From: JACRBK01 sp964427955
Lineage (GTDB): Bacteria; Chloroflexota; Anaerolineae; Aggregatilineales; Aggregatilineaceae
Reading direction: 5' to 3'
NCBI GenBank assembly: GCA_964427955.1
Contig: CAYRWY010000004.1
Location: 1-50,321, forward strand
DNA length: 50,321 nucleotides
How positions within the stretch are numbered: position 1 is the first letter of the stretch; each line of letters begins with the position of its first letter. This document shows, piece by piece, positions 7,881 through 16,703 of this stretch. A model generated the notes under the pieces. It ran no database searches. It was not told where the DNA came from and saw nothing but the letters and a program-made list of their open reading frames with translations. Made by a program: the position numbers and the translations under genes.

Positions 7881-9296
7881 ATGCTCCAGATTCATACCCT
7901 ACCCGCCACCATTCCGGCCTTGCGCGAATGGAACGGTGGACCGCACCACTGTGTGTTGACGTCGTCCTCGCGGTTGATCGTCCAGACGGATGATCTGCTC
8001 CCGGTGGCGCAGACCGTCCAGCCGGACCTGGCCCGCGCGGCAGCTCAGGCGCTGCCGGTCGTGATCGGCGCTGCGCCGGACGATGGCGATATTCTCCTGA
8101 CCTTGACCGGGGCCGATCCCGTCCTGGGCCGCCAGGGCTATCGCCTGGAGATCGACGGCCATGTGACCATTGCGGCCCCGACCGCGAGCGGGGTGTTTTA
8201 TGGTCTGCAAACCGTCCTGCAGATGGTCCAGCACAGCCCGGAACTGCCGGGCGGCACGGCGCGCGATTATCCTGCCTTCGTCCAGCGCGCGCTGATGTTG
8301 GATCTGGCGCGGAGATATTGGGCAGTGGACTATCTGAAGTCCCTGATGTGCACGATGGCGCGGTTCAAGCTCAACGTGCTGCACCTGCATTTCAACGACT
8401 GGAATGCGTTCCGGCTCCAGAGTGATCAGTATCCCGGCCTGGCGGCGGAGTTGTCGTACAGCAAGGCCGATCTGGCTGACCTGCAAGCCACAGCCGATCG
8501 CTATCAGATCATGCTCGTGCCCGAAATCGATCTCCCGGCCCATGCCACCGCCATCACCCAGTACGATCCCACGCTGGCCCTGACCTGCGACGTGATGAGC
8601 CGTTCACGCTGGCCGGGGGGCGAACTGGGCGGTTGGACGATCAATTATGCCGATCCTGCCGCGCGGCAGTGGATGAAAAACCTGCTGCACGAGTTTGTCC
8701 CCTTGTTCAGCGGTCCCCAGTTTCACATCGGCTGCGACGAGGTCCCCGATGGCGATCTGCCCGCCGCCTGTCCTGAACTCGTCGCGTATGCCAGAGCGCA
8801 GGGCTATCCCTATCCCGGCGACGTCCTGGTCGAGTGGATCAACGAAGCCAACGCGCTGGTCAGGTCCTACGGTAAACAGAGCCAGCTCTGGGCCTGGTGG
8901 GAGCGCAGCCCGCACCACCTTGAGCCGGACCCCGATATCATCGTCAATTCCTGGGTGGAGGGGCAGGAACCCGATCAATTTCTGGAGGCCGGGTATCAGG
9001 TCGTTTGCACGCGGGAGGATACGCACTACGTCACGCCGACCCTGGGTCTCCAGCCGGACGACAACTACCTGTACGAGCGGTGGACTCCCAACCCGCATCC
9101 GAACGTACTGGGCTACAAAGTCTGTGTCTGGGCGGATAACATGGAAAACCACCCCGATGCCTTCTTCAACCCACTGCTGCGCCATCCGCTCGCGATTCTC
9201 GCCGAGCGCACCTGGACGGGTGGGACGCCTGCCCGGTCGCTGGCGGCCTTTCTGGATCTCCTGGAGACGCGCTTCAAGGAGTCACTGGCGTGGTGA
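7881..9296 (+). CDS. GH20 beta-N-acetylhexosaminidase
   Basis: A 471-residue family 20 enzyme that removes terminal GlcNAc or GalNAc by substrate-assisted catalysis. An N-terminal alpha/beta domain (about 1-130; GYRLEIDGHVTIAAPTASGVFYGLQT) precedes the barrel. The Asp-Glu pair is in FHIGCDEV (Asp286, Glu287), where Glu is the acid and Asp orients the acetamido group. Other barrel motifs are RYWAVDYLKSLMCTMARFKLNVLHLHFND and LVPEIDLPAHA. There is no signal peptide, so it works on imported material. It overlaps the next gene by 7 bp, suggesting coupled translation. The family call is strong; substrate linkage is open. Confidence 0.92.
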   Translation: MLQIHTLPATIPALREWNGGPHHCVLTSSSRLIVQTDDLLPVAQTVQPDLARAAAQALPVVIGAAPDDGDILLTLTGADPVLGRQGYRLEIDGHVTIAAPTASGVFYGLQTVLQMVQHSPELPGGTARDYPAFVQRALMLDLARRYWAVDYLKSLMCTMARFKLNVLHLHFNDWNAFRLQSDQYPGLAAELSYSKADLADLQATADRYQIMLVPEIDLPAHATAITQYDPTLALTCDVMSRSRWPGGELGGWTINYADPAARQWMKNLLHEFVPLFSGPQFHIGCDEVPDGDLPAACPELVAYARAQGYPYPGDVLVEWINEANALVRSYGKQSQLWAWWERSPHHLEPDPDIIVNSWVEGQEPDQFLEAGYQVVCTREDTHYVTPTLGLQPDDNYLYERWTPNPHPNVLGYKVCVWADNMENHPDAFFNPLLRHPLAILAERTWTGGTPARSLAAFLDLLETRFKESLAW

Positions 9297-11299
9297 GCGA
9301 ATTACGGATCGAAACCTGGACCATGCCCGCCGCCGATCTCGGGCCTGATAATCCGCTGCCGCCCCTGCGTGCCGTACAGGATGTCCATCAGTCCGACCTG
9401 GGCGACGATGCCATCCCCGCGGACATGCGGCGCAACATGGCCTACGGGCATATCACCACGCTGCTCCCCTACACGCTGCAAGATGGCTACGACCGGCAGC
9501 ACCGCCCACGCGACTTCCGGGTGGCGGTGTTGGAAAACGAAGTGCTGCGCGCGACGTTCTTGCTCGAACTGGGCGGGCGGCTGTGGTCGTTGTTTCACAA
9601 ACCCTCCGGGCGCGAGCTGCTCTCGGTCAACCCCGTTTTCCAACCGGCCAATCTCGCCCTCCGCAACGCCTGGTTTAGCGGCGGCGTCGAATGGAATATC
9701 GGCACGATCGGGCATTCGCCGCTGACGTGTTCGCCCGTGTTTGCCTGCCACGTCGAGCGGGACGACGGTACCCCGCTCCTCCGGATGTACGAATGGGAAC
9801 GCCTCCGGCAGGTAACGTTCCAGATAGATGCCTGGCTTCCCTCGAATTCGCCGGTGCTGTTCGTCTGGATGCGGATTGTCAATCCCCACGACCACCCGAC
9901 GCCCATGTATTGGTGGTCGAACATGGCCGTACCCGAAACCGCGGATACGCGCGTCATCGTGCCAGCCGATTCCGCGTATTCCTACGGTTATACAGGCCAA
10001 CTCAGCGTGATTCCGGTCCCCCGCCAGGCCGGGCAAGATTACTCCTACCCGACGCGCAGCCCGCGGGCCATCGACTATTTCTTTCACATTCCGGAAGGTC
10101 GCCGCCCCTGGATTACAGCCCTCGACGGGCAGGGCCGGGGGCTGATCCAGGTGTCTACGCCGCGCCTGATCGGTCGCAAGCTATTTGTATGGGGGACGGG
10201 GTCCGGTGGGCGGCGCTGGCAGACCTGGCTGTCCGAACCGGGGCAGGCGTACCTCGAAATTCAGGCAGGATTGGCGCGCACCCAGCTCGAACACCTGGCG
10301 ATGCCCGCCCGTACGGCCTGGACCTGGCTGGAAGGATACGGGCTGCTGGAAGCCCGACCCGCGATCACGCATGGGGATGACTGGCACGCCGCCCAGCAAG
10401 AAGTGGAAGCGCGGTTGGAAGCGTTGGTATCCCTCCAAGACTTTGAGGCCGCGTTCGAGCAGGCGCACGCTGAGGCCGACCGACCGCCGCGCACCCTGGT
10501 GCAGCGCGGATCAGGCTGGGGGGCGCTGGAGAACCGGCGCCGTGAACAAGCCGGAGGGCCTTCGCTGGATTCGTCAGGAATGCGCTTTGATCCTGAGTCG
10601 TTGACCGATCAGCAAGCGCCCTGGCTCCGGCTGCTGCAAGAGGGCGATTTTCCGTCCAACGCTACCGCGCCGGGCGGCTATCTGGTCCAGTCGGAATGGC
10701 GCCGCCTGCTCGAAGACGCGCTCGCCGCCGGGCGCGGTTCAGGGTGGCTGGCCTGGCTGCACCTGGGCCTCATGCGTTATGCGGCAGGGGATAGCGAGGG
10801 CGCCCAACGGGCCTGGCAGCGCTCCCTCGCGGAAGAAGAAAACGGGTGGGCGCTGCGCCATCTGGCGGCGCTGGCGTTGGAACAGCACCACCTGGACGAT
10901 GCGGTCCGCTGGTACCAGGCAGCGCACCGGCTTTTGCCGTCCCTCCGCGCGCTGACAATCGAAGTCGGGCAGGCCCTGCTGTCGGCGGGACGATCCGGGG
11001 AATGGTTGGAGATCGTGGCCCAACTCGACGAATCCGATCGTCTGTCGGGGCGTATCCGGCTGCTCGAGGCGCAGGCTGCCCTCGACCAGGACGACTTTGA
11101 CCGGGCCGAGCGCATCCTGGTCAGCCCGCTGGTGGTCGATGATGTCCGGGAGGGCGAGCTGACCCTGTCTCAGTTGTGGTTCGATCTGCAAGCTCGGCGC
11201 CTGAGCACCCGCGCAGGAATTCCGGTCGATGAGGCGCTGCGCCAGCGTGTCCGGCAGGAGTTTCCGCTGCCGGAGGATCTTGATTTCCGAATGCAATGA
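9290..11299 (+). CDS. DUF5107 domain protein with C-terminal TPR repeats
   Basis: A 669-residue protein. Residues about 60-345 match the DUF5107 type, a sandwich fold related to galactose mutarotases (ENEVLRATFLLELGGRLWSLF, GGVEWNIGTIGH, MYWWSNMAVPE). Residues about 440-640 form TPR-like helical repeats with a recurring alternation of Trp/Leu and Ala. Start is GTG at 9290, with AAGGAG eight nt before it; it overlaps the GH20 stop, so the two are probably made together. There is no signal peptide. Proteins of this kind recur beside glycoside hydrolases, and the fold suggests binding or modifying sugars, but I know of no established biochemical role. It could be a carbohydrate-active enzyme or an accessory to GH20. 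It is the last gene of the operon, with no terminator seen after it. Confidence 0.85.
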   Translation: MVSELRIETWTMPAADLGPDNPLPPLRAVQDVHQSDLGDDAIPADMRRNMAYGHITTLLPYTLQDGYDRQHRPRDFRVAVLENEVLRATFLLELGGRLWSLFHKPSGRELLSVNPVFQPANLALRNAWFSGGVEWNIGTIGHSPLTCSPVFACHVERDDGTPLLRMYEWERLRQVTFQIDAWLPSNSPVLFVWMRIVNPHDHPTPMYWWSNMAVPETADTRVIVPADSAYSYGYTGQLSVIPVPRQAGQDYSYPTRSPRAIDYFFHIPEGRRPWITALDGQGRGLIQVSTPRLIGRKLFVWGTGSGGRRWQTWLSEPGQAYLEIQAGLARTQLEHLAMPARTAWTWLEGYGLLEARPAITHGDDWHAAQQEVEARLEALVSLQDFEAAFEQAHAEADRPPRTLVQRGSGWGALENRRREQAGGPSLDSSGMRFDPESLTDQQAPWLRLLQEGDFPSNATAPGGYLVQSEWRRLLEDALAAGRGSGWLAWLHLGLMRYAAGDSEGAQRAWQRSLAEEENGWALRHLAALALEQHHLDDAVRWYQAAHRLLPSLRALTIEVGQALLSAGRSGEWLEIVAQLDESDRLSGRIRLLEAQAALDQDDFDRAERILVSPLVVDDVREGELTLSQLWFDLQARRLSTRAGIPVDEALRQRVRQEFPLPEDLDFRMQ

Positions 11300-11409
11300 G
11301 GTATTGACCGTCCGATCTCATGCCTCCAGCCTGGTTTGTGATCCGGTATCGCAATCCTGAAAACATCTCCATAATAAGAAGCGTGTGGGGATGTGTAGGC
11401 TTCGGATCT

Positions 11410-12681
11410 ATGAAGGCGATACTTCGGCTCATCGAAGTCGTACGCGCTATTGACGCTCGGCCCGATGAAAAAGAGAACCAATTGCGCTTGCAGCTCGTGC
11501 GGCGGCTGCTGATGGTCCTGATGCCGATCATCACGGCGCTCTTGTTGGTGCGTGCGGTCATCGCGATCATCGGGGACCAGACGCCTCGTGGGGCCTTGTT
11601 TGCCGCGCTCTTGAGTCTGTCGGCGCTGGCGACGCTCTACCTCATCGCCAGCACCGGTCACTATCGGGTGACCGTTTGGTCGATCCTCCTTCTGGGCAGC
11701 ATCGCCATTCTGTATACGGTGTCCATCAGCGATCCCCCCTATATGGATCTGGTCTATTTTGTGTTTCTCCCTTTGTTTGCATCTACCATGTTCTCACTGC
11801 GCCAGTACCTCCTGGTTGGGGTTTTCGTCCTGCTGGACCTGCTGGTGTCTCGCTTGTTGTTTCTCGACACGCTGCCCTGGGATGTTTTTGCGAACTGGCT
11901 GGTCTTTTTTATCTTGCTTGAAACTGGCTTCTTCTTCGCCACCCTGGTGCGCCTGTATCTCGAAACGGAGCGGCGTAGGCTGGAAATGGAACGGCAGCGC
12001 CTGAGCAACTACCGCACGATCCTGAACAATCTGAATCACGATTTCAGAACTCCGCTGGCCGTGATTCTCTCCTGCGTGGACCTCGCCAGGGAGTCCGGCG
12101 GTCACCCGGAATCCTATCTTCAGGAAATCGAGCGCCAGACTTACGGCCTCACGGCCCTGGTCGAAAAGATGTTGTTAGTAACCGAGCTGGATGTGCGCGC
12201 CTCTCCCCGTTCAAAGCCGATTGATCTGGTCCAGTCTACCCGTGCCATCGCCGAGACCCTGCGTGATGAGGCGCTGAAGAAACAGCTTACGTTTAACCTC
12301 GTGGTCCCGCCGGTGCTCTATGGCAGTATGGATGCCGTCGATTGGCGACACATCGTGGGGCACCTGGTGGAGAACGCTATCAAATACACCGCCGCTGAGG
12401 GCACGGTCAACCTGCGCCTGGAGGGTCAGGCGCAGCAGGTGATCCTTGAAGTGGAGGATACCGGGATCGGCATCGGCGGCGAGGACCTTCCCCACATTTT
12501 TGAGCACTTCTACCGGGCCGACAAAGCCCGCTCGGCCAGCCTGGGGAAGGGGAATGGCCTGGGCCTGGCTATTGTCAAACGGCTGGTTGAGCACTATGGC
12601 GGCAGCGTCATGGTGGAGAGCGTGGTCGGGCACGGCACTACCTTCCGCGTGCGGCTGCCGATCCGGTGCGATGCGCCCTAG
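11410..12681 (+). CDS. Sensor histidine kinase (orphan)
   Basis: A membrane sensor kinase of about 423 residues that should autophosphorylate and pass phosphate to a response regulator. Six or so transmembrane helices fill residues 33-185 with no large extracellular domain, so it may sense a membrane or lipid signal. A short coiled stretch (LETERRRLEMERQRL) leads to the HisKA domain with His210 in NLNHDFRTPLA. The ATPase domain shows NAIKYT, DTGIGIGGEDLPHIFEHFYR and GNGLGLAIVKRL. The start is uncertain: ATG 11410 fits the protein well but has only a weak ribosome site, and an in-frame ATG at 11320 is possible. No response regulator gene is adjacent. Its stop overlaps that of the convergent L,D-transpeptidase gene. 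Confidence 0.9.
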   Translation: MKAILRLIEVVRAIDARPDEKENQLRLQLVRRLLMVLMPIITALLLVRAVIAIIGDQTPRGALFAALLSLSALATLYLIASTGHYRVTVWSILLLGSIAILYTVSISDPPYMDLVYFVFLPLFASTMFSLRQYLLVGVFVLLDLLVSRLLFLDTLPWDVFANWLVFFILLETGFFFATLVRLYLETERRRLEMERQRLSNYRTILNNLNHDFRTPLAVILSCVDLARESGGHPESYLQEIERQTYGLTALVEKMLLVTELDVRASPRSKPIDLVQSTRAIAETLRDEALKKQLTFNLVVPPVLYGSMDAVDWRHIVGHLVENAIKYTAAEGTVNLRLEGQAQQVILEVEDTGIGIGGEDLPHIFEHFYRADKARSASLGKGNGLGLAIVKRLVEHYGGSVMVESVVGHGTTFRVRLPIRCDAP

Positions 12682-13745
12682 CCGGGCTTTTCGTCGTACA
12701 CATACACCCGCGTGCCCAGGATCACCCAGTTATCCCACAGCCACTTGGCGTCGCTCACGCTGAGGTTGACGCAGCCGTGCGACCAGTAATAGCCGAAATT
12801 GTCGTGCCAGTAGACGCCGTGCAGCGCCTCGCGCCAGTTGAAATACATGTGATACGGCACCTGATCGAGCGCGTAGAATTTATCACTGCCCGCCGCGCCT
12901 TCCATCGGACCCACCTCCCAGAAGAGATCGACCTTCCACACGCCGGGATCGGTGTGCCACTTTTCCTCGTCCATGTCGCCGGTTGAGACCAGCGTGGCCA
13001 TCATCGGGCGCTCGCCCTCGTAAGCCACGAGATTCTGCTCATACGTGCTCACGCCGATCCAGTGCCAACTGAAGACAGTGGGGGGCGTGGGGTGCACGAT
13101 ACTGAGATTGGTTTGGATAGTCCACTGGTGCGGGCCGACCAGGTGCCAATCCCAGTCACCGACGGTCACGGTGGCATAGATGTTCATCAAGTCGTAGCGG
13201 TTGAATGATCCCGACTGGCGGCAGTTGCGCGATCCGCCCGGCGTGAGCGACGTGCAGTGATCGTAGATCGCCCAGGCGAATGGCATCTCCATGTGGTTGA
13301 TCAGCACCCCGGTGAACGTCGAGGGTTCGGCAAAATGGGCGGTTTTCAGGGAAGCCCAGCGCCCGGTACGAATCTCCGCCCAGGTCCCGGAGGTCTGGAG
13401 CACGTTGAAGTAGCTGCTGCGTCCGGCGGTGAGGACTTCGACTTCGGTGCCGTCGGGGGCATCGTAGAGGGGGACTTCGTCGTCGTCGAAGTAGACGAAA
13501 TCCTGGCCCGCGATCACGCCCAGATCGAAGGGAATCCGCGTCACGTCGGGATAAGGCTGTCCGGCCATGACGGCGTCACAGTCGGACGTCTCCGGCGTTT
13601 CGAGGGTGACACCCGCGCAGCCAGGGTGCCCTTGCGCCACGCTCAAGGGAGCGGCGGGGGCGGTCGGAGCGGCGCGCGTCGGGGGTGGGCCAGACAGCGC
13701 GGCGATCAGGAGGGTGAGCATCACCAACACGCGAATCTTTGACAT
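12678..13745 (-). CDS. L,D-transpeptidase (YkuD family), secreted
   Basis: A 355-residue exported protein. A signal peptide (MSKIRVLVMLTLLIAALSG, then ARAAP-like cleavage region) comes first, followed by an SH3-like or spacer region (about 70-120) and a C-terminal YkuD domain. The catalytic motif SHGCVNLS places the active Cys at residue 325, with the upstream His in ALHGVYWHDNFG. The family makes 3-3 peptidoglycan cross-links or anchors proteins to the wall. Its stop codon and that of the histidine kinase share the palindrome CTAG (12678-12681). It appears to be a single-gene unit; a link to the kinase is not shown. Confidence 0.9.
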   Translation of the reverse strand: MSKIRVLVMLTLLIAALSGPPPTRAAPTAPAAPLSVAQGHPGCAGVTLETPETSDCDAVMAGQPYPDVTRIPFDLGVIAGQDFVYFDDDEVPLYDAPDGTEVEVLTAGRSSYFNVLQTSGTWAEIRTGRWASLKTAHFAEPSTFTGVLINHMEMPFAWAIYDHCTSLTPGGSRNCRQSGSFNRYDLMNIYATVTVGDWDWHLVGPHQWTIQTNLSIVHPTPPTVFSWHWIGVSTYEQNLVAYEGERPMMATLVSTGDMDEEKWHTDPGVWKVDLFWEVGPMEGAAGSDKFYALDQVPYHMYFNWREALHGVYWHDNFGYYWSHGCVNLSVSDAKWLWDNWVILGTRVYVYDEKPG

Positions 13746-13937
13746 ACCAACTCCGTCATGATGTCGCCATCATACCTCGAATTGGTCACCGTCCAACACA
13801 CCGTGGGGTAAGCGCCGGGTTGGCGTGCGCTGTTCCGCTCATCCGGCGGCCTTTTGGCTTGGCATCCGAGTCCGCTTGTGCGAAAATAGAACAAGTGTAC
13901 TGGCTCGCTGTCGAAGTCTGGGAGAAGGGGAACCTGT

Positions 13938-14330
13938 ATGGACAAGAACGCTGCTCGTTTCAGCTCGATTGACGACTACATCGCCACTTTCCCTGAAGCG
14001 GTACAGGCCGTTCTGCAAGAAGTCCGGGCGACGATTCGGGCCGCTGCCCCAGACGCCGAAGAGAAGATCAGCTACCAGATGCCCACGTTCTTTCAAAAGG
14101 GCAACCTGGTCCATTTTGGCGCGTTCAAGCATCACATCGGGTTCTACCCGACGCCTAGTGGAACCGAAGCCTTCAAGGCCGAAATTGCCCGCTATCAAGG
14201 GGCCAAAGGCTCCATCCGCTTCCCGCTGGACGAGCCGATGCCGCTCGATCTGATCACTCGTATTGTCCAGATGCGAGTGGCCGAGAATCTGAAAAAGGCC
14301 GGGTCCAAATCCCGGCAGAGCAAGAAATAA
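13938..14330 (+). CDS. DUF1801 family protein (YdhG/frataxin-like fold)
   Basis: A 130-residue small soluble protein beginning with SSIDDYIATFPEAVQAVLQEVRATIRAAAPDAEEKISYQMPTF-type sequence, the signature of DUF1801. The family folds like frataxin and was proposed to handle intracellular iron, but this is weakly supported. A lysine-rich tail (KKAGSKSRQSKK) may bind nucleic acid or other polyanions. GAAGGGGAA precedes the ATG. It stands alone between two leftward genes, its stop only 4 bp from the end of the convergent gene. Confidence 0.87.
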   Translation: MDKNAARFSSIDDYIATFPEAVQAVLQEVRATIRAAAPDAEEKISYQMPTFFQKGNLVHFGAFKHHIGFYPTPSGTEAFKAEIARYQGAKGSIRFPLDEPMPLDLITRIVQMRVAENLKKAGSKSRQSKK

Positions 14331-14334
14331 CCGG

Positions 14335-15258
14335 TTAGCGCGCGAAGGCGTTAAACGGGTTAGTATGGGTCAGTTGGTCGATGGTCGCCGGGTCCAGTCC
14401 GGCGGCGCGCAGCTTCGGGATAAATGTCTCGTTGAGGTAGGTGAACGGCTGCGCCACGCCCCCCTGCGGGCGCGCCGGATCGTACCAGCCCCGGTCGTGG
14501 CTGAGCAGGATGCGATGGCCCAGCCCGGCATCTAGCAGCGCCTGAATGCGCCGGATATAGAAGTCGTCGTCGAAAGCATCCGGGTTGCCGATCCAGTCAT
14601 ACTCGATCCAGGCTCCGCGCTGGGCCATCTCCAGGTTCAGGGTCAAGTCGGGTTCGGCCTGCGCGTGAATCCAGATGAATCGCTCCGGGGTATACCCGCC
14701 GCGTTCCACGATCTCCAATTGTTCGCGCACCACGCGTCCCTGGATGGTATGGCTGCCGATTACAGCCTGCGTGGCCTGAGCCGCTTTGACCGCCGCCCGC
14801 AGAATCTTCATCTCACAGACGGTCATGCCCTCGTCGTTGGCGCTCAGCTTGATCCACCCTGCCCGGACGCCGCTGCCCTCGATCTCGCCCTGCAATTCGC
14901 CCAGCATCCAGTCGCTCAGTTCTTCTTTGCTGGCCCGATGCGCCCACTCCGGCACCCAGGGTTCGCGATAGATGCCCGTCGGGACCAGCACCGGGAACTG
15001 AGCGGCCTCCGAGACGGCCTTGACCAGGTCGGCCCGCCGTCCCACGCCGAGCGGGGTGCATTCCACGATCAGCGTCACGCCCGCCTGCCGTGCCCGGTCG
15101 AGTTCGGGACCCATCAGCGCGATCACCTCGGCAGGCGTGGCCTGGGCAAAACCGGGAGGGTGGCCTGTACGTAGATCCACGAAGATGTGCTCGTGAGGCA
15201 GGATCATCTCTACCTCGTGGGCGGATTTCGGACCCAGGGTGGTGACACACTGCGGCAT
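14335..15258 (-). CDS. Phosphotriesterase-family metal-dependent hydrolase
   Basis: A 307-residue amidohydrolase-superfamily barrel of the phosphotriesterase/PLL branch. The metal site is visible: His22 and His24 (LPHEHIF), the likely carboxylated Lys137 (WIKLSA), His170 (IGSHT), His198 (WIHAQ) and Asp255 (LLSHDRGW). Family members are lactonases, phosphotriesterases or sugar-phosphate lactonases, and native substrates are often lactones. The shortened length and GWYDPARPQGG tail resemble bacterial phosphotriesterase-related proteins. It lies 92 bp downstream of the FAH gene on the same strand. It may belong to that operon, in which case a sugar lactone is a reasonable guess; otherwise it is independent. 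Confidence 0.88.
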   Translation of the reverse strand: MPQCVTTLGPKSAHEVEMILPHEHIFVDLRTGHPPGFAQATPAEVIALMGPELDRARQAGVTLIVECTPLGVGRRADLVKAVSEAAQFPVLVPTGIYREPWVPEWAHRASKEELSDWMLGELQGEIEGSGVRAGWIKLSANDEGMTVCEMKILRAAVKAAQATQAVIGSHTIQGRVVREQLEIVERGGYTPERFIWIHAQAEPDLTLNLEMAQRGAWIEYDWIGNPDAFDDDFYIRRIQALLDAGLGHRILLSHDRGWYDPARPQGGVAQPFTYLNETFIPKLRAAGLDPATIDQLTHTNPFNAFAR

Positions 15259-15350
15259 GGGTTCTCCCTTTCGCTTCTGAGAGCTTAGTATAAGTCCGAA
15301 CCTCGAAACACGCCTGTTGGGCCGTTGCCGTATTCGACCCGGTCCCGCTT

Positions 15351-16199
15351 TCAGCCCATCACGTTAGCCAGGCGGCCCAGCCCTTCGACTTCGATCTCTA
15401 CGCGATCCCCTGCTTTCAGCCAGTGTTTCTCACCCTGGGACACGCGGTCCGGGGTGCCGGTCGCGATCACGTCGCCTGCTTCGAGCGTGAAATGGTGGCT
15501 CATGTAGCTGATCAGGTAGGCTACCGGGAAGATCATGTCGGCGGTCGTGGCATCCTGGCCCAACTCGCCATTGACCCAGGCCCGGATCGAAAGCGCCTGC
15601 GGGTGGGGTACCGCGTCCGCCGTCACGAGGTAGGGTCCCAGCGGCAGGAATTTGTCGAGGATCTTGCCGAGCATCCACTGGCTGGTGCGCCGCTGGAGTT
15701 CGCGCGCGCTCAGGTCGTTGGCATTGCAGTAGCCGAAGACGTAGTCCAGCGCGTTGGCTTCCGCCACCCGCTGCGCCCGGCGCCCGATGACCACCGCTAA
15801 CTCCGCTTCATAATCGTATTCGACGGCGACCGGCGGCAGCGGGATCACTTCGCCCGACGCGGCCACCGAGTTGGCGAACTTGCCAAACAGGATCGGCGAG
15901 GGCACCTGTCCCGGTTCCAGCCGGGCGGTATGGCGCTGGTAGTTCATGCCCAGGCAGATGATTTTGCCGGGCTGCGGCACGCACGGCCCATAGGTGATCT
16001 GGCCTTCGTCGAGCAGCGGCGCCGCGGGATGATCCGCGATCCACTGTTCCAACGCCTGCCGGGCCGCCGTCCCGCCCGCCAGCAGCGCGCCCATCGTCGC
16101 CGGGACGGCGCCGCCTGCCGCCGTGACGTCGAGAATCCCGCCCGGTCGTTTGACTCCTAAGTGGAATTCGTGCCCATGTTGAAAGGTGAGTAGCTGCAT
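15351..16199 (-). CDS. Fumarylacetoacetate hydrolase (FAH) family protein
   Basis: A 282-residue FAH-fold enzyme. The metal ligands are visible as Glu131 and Glu133 (EAELAVVIG) and Asp162 (NANDLSARELQ). The C-terminus EVEGLGRL is usual, and LEAGDVIATGTPDRVSQG is a strong family motif. Such enzymes cleave C-C bonds in diketo acids, decarboxylate oxaloacetate-like acids or dehydrate keto-sugar acids. The start at 16199 is fixed by AAGGAG five nt upstream; a longer frame reaches 16352 without one and would overlap the DinB gene. It lies 17 bp after the DinB gene in the GH2-led cluster, so a sugar-acid substrate is plausible but unproven. Confidence 0.92.
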   Translation of the reverse strand: MQLLTFQHGHEFHLGVKRPGGILDVTAAGGAVPATMGALLAGGTAARQALEQWIADHPAAPLLDEGQITYGPCVPQPGKIICLGMNYQRHTARLEPGQVPSPILFGKFANSVAASGEVIPLPPVAVEYDYEAELAVVIGRRAQRVAEANALDYVFGYCNANDLSARELQRRTSQWMLGKILDKFLPLGPYLVTADAVPHPQALSIRAWVNGELGQDATTADMIFPVAYLISYMSHHFTLEAGDVIATGTPDRVSQGEKHWLKAGDRVEIEVEGLGRLANVMG

Positions 16200-16216
16200 C
16201 TCCGCTCCTTCTGGCG

Positions 16217-16702
16217 TTATAACAGCGCGTCCGACAGCCTCAGGCTGCGCGCAATTTGCTCCAGGTGATTGACGTCGTGCCATTCGATGAAGACGAGCAG
16301 TTCCAGCAGGGTCAGGCTGCCGAACTTGGCATGGGTGCCCCGCCGCTGCCACTGCTCCTCGGTGATACCGTCCAGCCGCGCCAGCAGGGCCTTACGCGCG
16401 TCCAGGTAGGCGGCAAATTCCGCCCGCAGATTCTGGTGCGGATAGTCGCGCTGTTGGGCCGTGGCCTGGGCGTCCATGTCCGGCAGCAGCGGCTGATCTT
16501 CGGCGAGGATCAACTGCGCCCGCGTGAGGGAGATCTCGGCGAAGTCGCGGATATGGCACATCGTCTCTACGATGCTCCACCCGCCCGGTCCATCCGTAAA
16601 CCGCTCGGCCTGTTCCTGGGAAACGCCGTTGATCAGGGCATTCAACAACACCGGGGTCTTGCGCAGGGCGAGCACGTAGCGTTCTGGGGTAATGATAGGC
16701 AT
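16217..16702 (-). CDS. DinB-like (DinB_2) four-helix metalloprotein
   Basis: A 161-residue four-helix-bundle protein. His50 (ETMCHIRDF) with His142 and His146 (EWHDVNHLEQI) form the metal triad typical of the DinB/YfiT superfamily. GGWSIVETMCHI is the classical motif. The superfamily includes thiol transferases and hydrolases as well as many proteins of unknown role. It starts 1 bp after the stop of the homoserine-dehydrogenase-like gene, so it is co-translated within the GH2 cluster. What a DinB protein does in this setting is unclear; bacillithiol- or mycothiol-type conjugation cannot be inferred. Confidence 0.87.
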   Translation of the reverse strand: MPIITPERYVLALRKTPVLLNALINGVSQEQAERFTDGPGGWSIVETMCHIRDFAEISLTRAQLILAEDQPLLPDMDAQATAQQRDYPHQNLRAEFAAYLDARKALLARLDGITEEQWQRRGTHAKFGSLTLLELLVFIEWHDVNHLEQIARSLRLSDALL

Positions 16703-16703
16703 C

